From assembly GCA_048595745.1 (NCBI GenBank), contig CP184361.1: 64,000 nucleotides of DNA; one strand, 5' to 3'. Position 1 is the first letter of the stretch. Each line of letters opens with the position of its first letter. The notes below the pieces were generated by a model. The model was not told the DNA's origin and searched no databases. It saw only the letters and a list, made by a program, of their open reading frames with translations. This stretch comes from Aquipseudomonas alcaligenes_A (GTDB lineage Bacteria > Pseudomonadota > Gammaproteobacteria > Pseudomonadales > Pseudomonadaceae). Below, in pieces: positions 63,638 to 64,000 of this stretch. The translations under genes and the position numbers were made by a program.

Positions 63638-64000
63638 TGGGCTATCGACTGAGCAAGATCTACACAAAGACCGGCGACAAGGGCGAAACCGGACTGGCCG
63701 ACGGGCGCCGGGTGGGCAAGGACCACCCGCGCGTGGAAGCCATGGGCGAGCTGGACACCCTGAACAGCCAGATCGGCCTGCTGCTGGCCGAGCTCGCCGA
63801 GCAGCAGGCCGCCTGGCCGGGGCTGACAGAAATCATCGAAGTCCTGGCGCCCTGTCAGCATCGCCTGTTCGACCTCGGCGGCGAACTGGCGATGCCGGAC
63901 TACCAGGCCCTGCAGGAAGCCGAAGTGGAGCGCCTGGAGGCGGCCATCGACCTGTGGAACGAGGAAGTCGGCCCGCTGCGCAACTTCATTCTCCCTGGCG
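63637..64000 (+). CDS. PduO-type cob(I)alamin adenosyltransferase, N-terminal part (3' end outside window)
   Basis: About 121 residues are visible. They start MGYRLSKIYTKTGDKGETGL, the PduO/ATR signature that binds ATP, followed by MGELDTLNSQIGLLLAE and HRLFDLGGELAMP. The enzyme adenosylates cob(I)alamin to give adenosylcobalamin. The ATG overlaps the final base of the kinase stop codon. The C-terminal part with the conserved RRAER-type motif lies beyond the window. Confidence 0.93.
   Translation, partial: MGYRLSKIYTKTGDKGETGLADGRRVGKDHPRVEAMGELDTLNSQIGLLLAELAEQQAAWPGLTEIIEVLAPCQHRLFDLGGELAMPDYQALQEAEVERLEAAIDLWNEEVGPLRNFILPG

Overview
The window is chromosomal DNA of a Pseudomonas in the broad sense. 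It is GC-rich, with dense genes, frequent 1-14 bp overlaps and ATG/GTG/TTG starts. Gene order from about 430 to 53940 follows what I recall of one Pseudomonas aeruginosa region: litR-type merR, phr, pagL, murI, moeB, prmC, prfA, hemA, lolB, ispE, tRNA-Gln, prs, rplY, pth, ychF, tRNA-Met, rimI, mksFEB, an MCE gene, rrn, msrQP, pssA, ilvC/H/I, mrcB, cbpA-like and prrF. From about 53960 the order changes to a second block (DUF481 pair, ATL, ampG, mscS, yajQ, response regulator, panE, sensor kinase, cobalamin adenosyltransferase). Extra genes and REP-type intergenic repeats point to a relative such as the mendocina/oleovorans/alcaligenes group. The species cannot be fixed from the sequence alone.

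Layout. (1) 1-7838: a tightly overlapped operon that looks light- or singlet-oxygen-responsive: YbgA-like protein, LitR/CarH-type MerR regulator, photolyase, NTF2-like protein, SDR, flavin amine oxidase, DUF1365, Cfa/UfaM-type fatty-acid methyltransferase and DUF2878. (2) 7840-9351: a SlyB-like lipoprotein behind a striking four-copy array that matches the PhoP box, a Cys-cluster protein, and PagL lipid A deacylase. (3) 9443-14296 (minus): murI, moeB, prmC, prfA, hemA. (4) 14464-21670 (plus): TPR lipoprotein, lolB, ispE, two tRNA-Gln, prs, rplY, pth, ychF, tRNA-Met. (5) 21671-24785: a small AT-richer orphan gene framed by duplicated hairpins next to tRNA-Met, then an EamA transporter, rimI and a cryptic holD. 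(6) 24923-29793: mksFEB condensin operon. (7) 29848-32537: PepSY protein and a six-domain MCE protein. (8) 32745-38480: one complete rrn operon on the minus strand (16S, tRNA-Ile, tRNA-Ala, 23S, 5S), preceded by four tandem promoter-like elements. (9) 38482-45405: msrQP, pssA, ilvC, ilvY, ilvH, ilvI. (10) 45813-53697: small envelope proteins, mrcB, an APH/P-loop kinase fusion, a pentapeptide protein, a methyltransferase, a TfoX C-terminal-like protein and a cyclic-nucleotide-binding protein. (11) 53760-53938: a Fur-box promoter and a PrrF-type iron-responsive small RNA. (12) 53963-64000: tandem DUF481 proteins, ATL repair protein, AmpG, MscS, YajQ, a response regulator with a degenerate GGDEF domain, panE, a sensor kinase and a partial PduO-type adenosyltransferase.

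The content is mostly core functions: translation, cofactor and branched-chain amino acid synthesis, peptidoglycan and outer-membrane biogenesis. Two envelope-stress modules stand out (light/ROS lipid remodelling; PhoP-type plus PagL), and one small locus looks acquired (tRNA-Met). I found no prophage, insertion sequence, CRISPR array or clear defence island. The most distinctive signals are the PhoP-box array, the duplicated GNRA-loop hairpins around the orphan gene, the quadruple rrn promoter and the PrrF locus.
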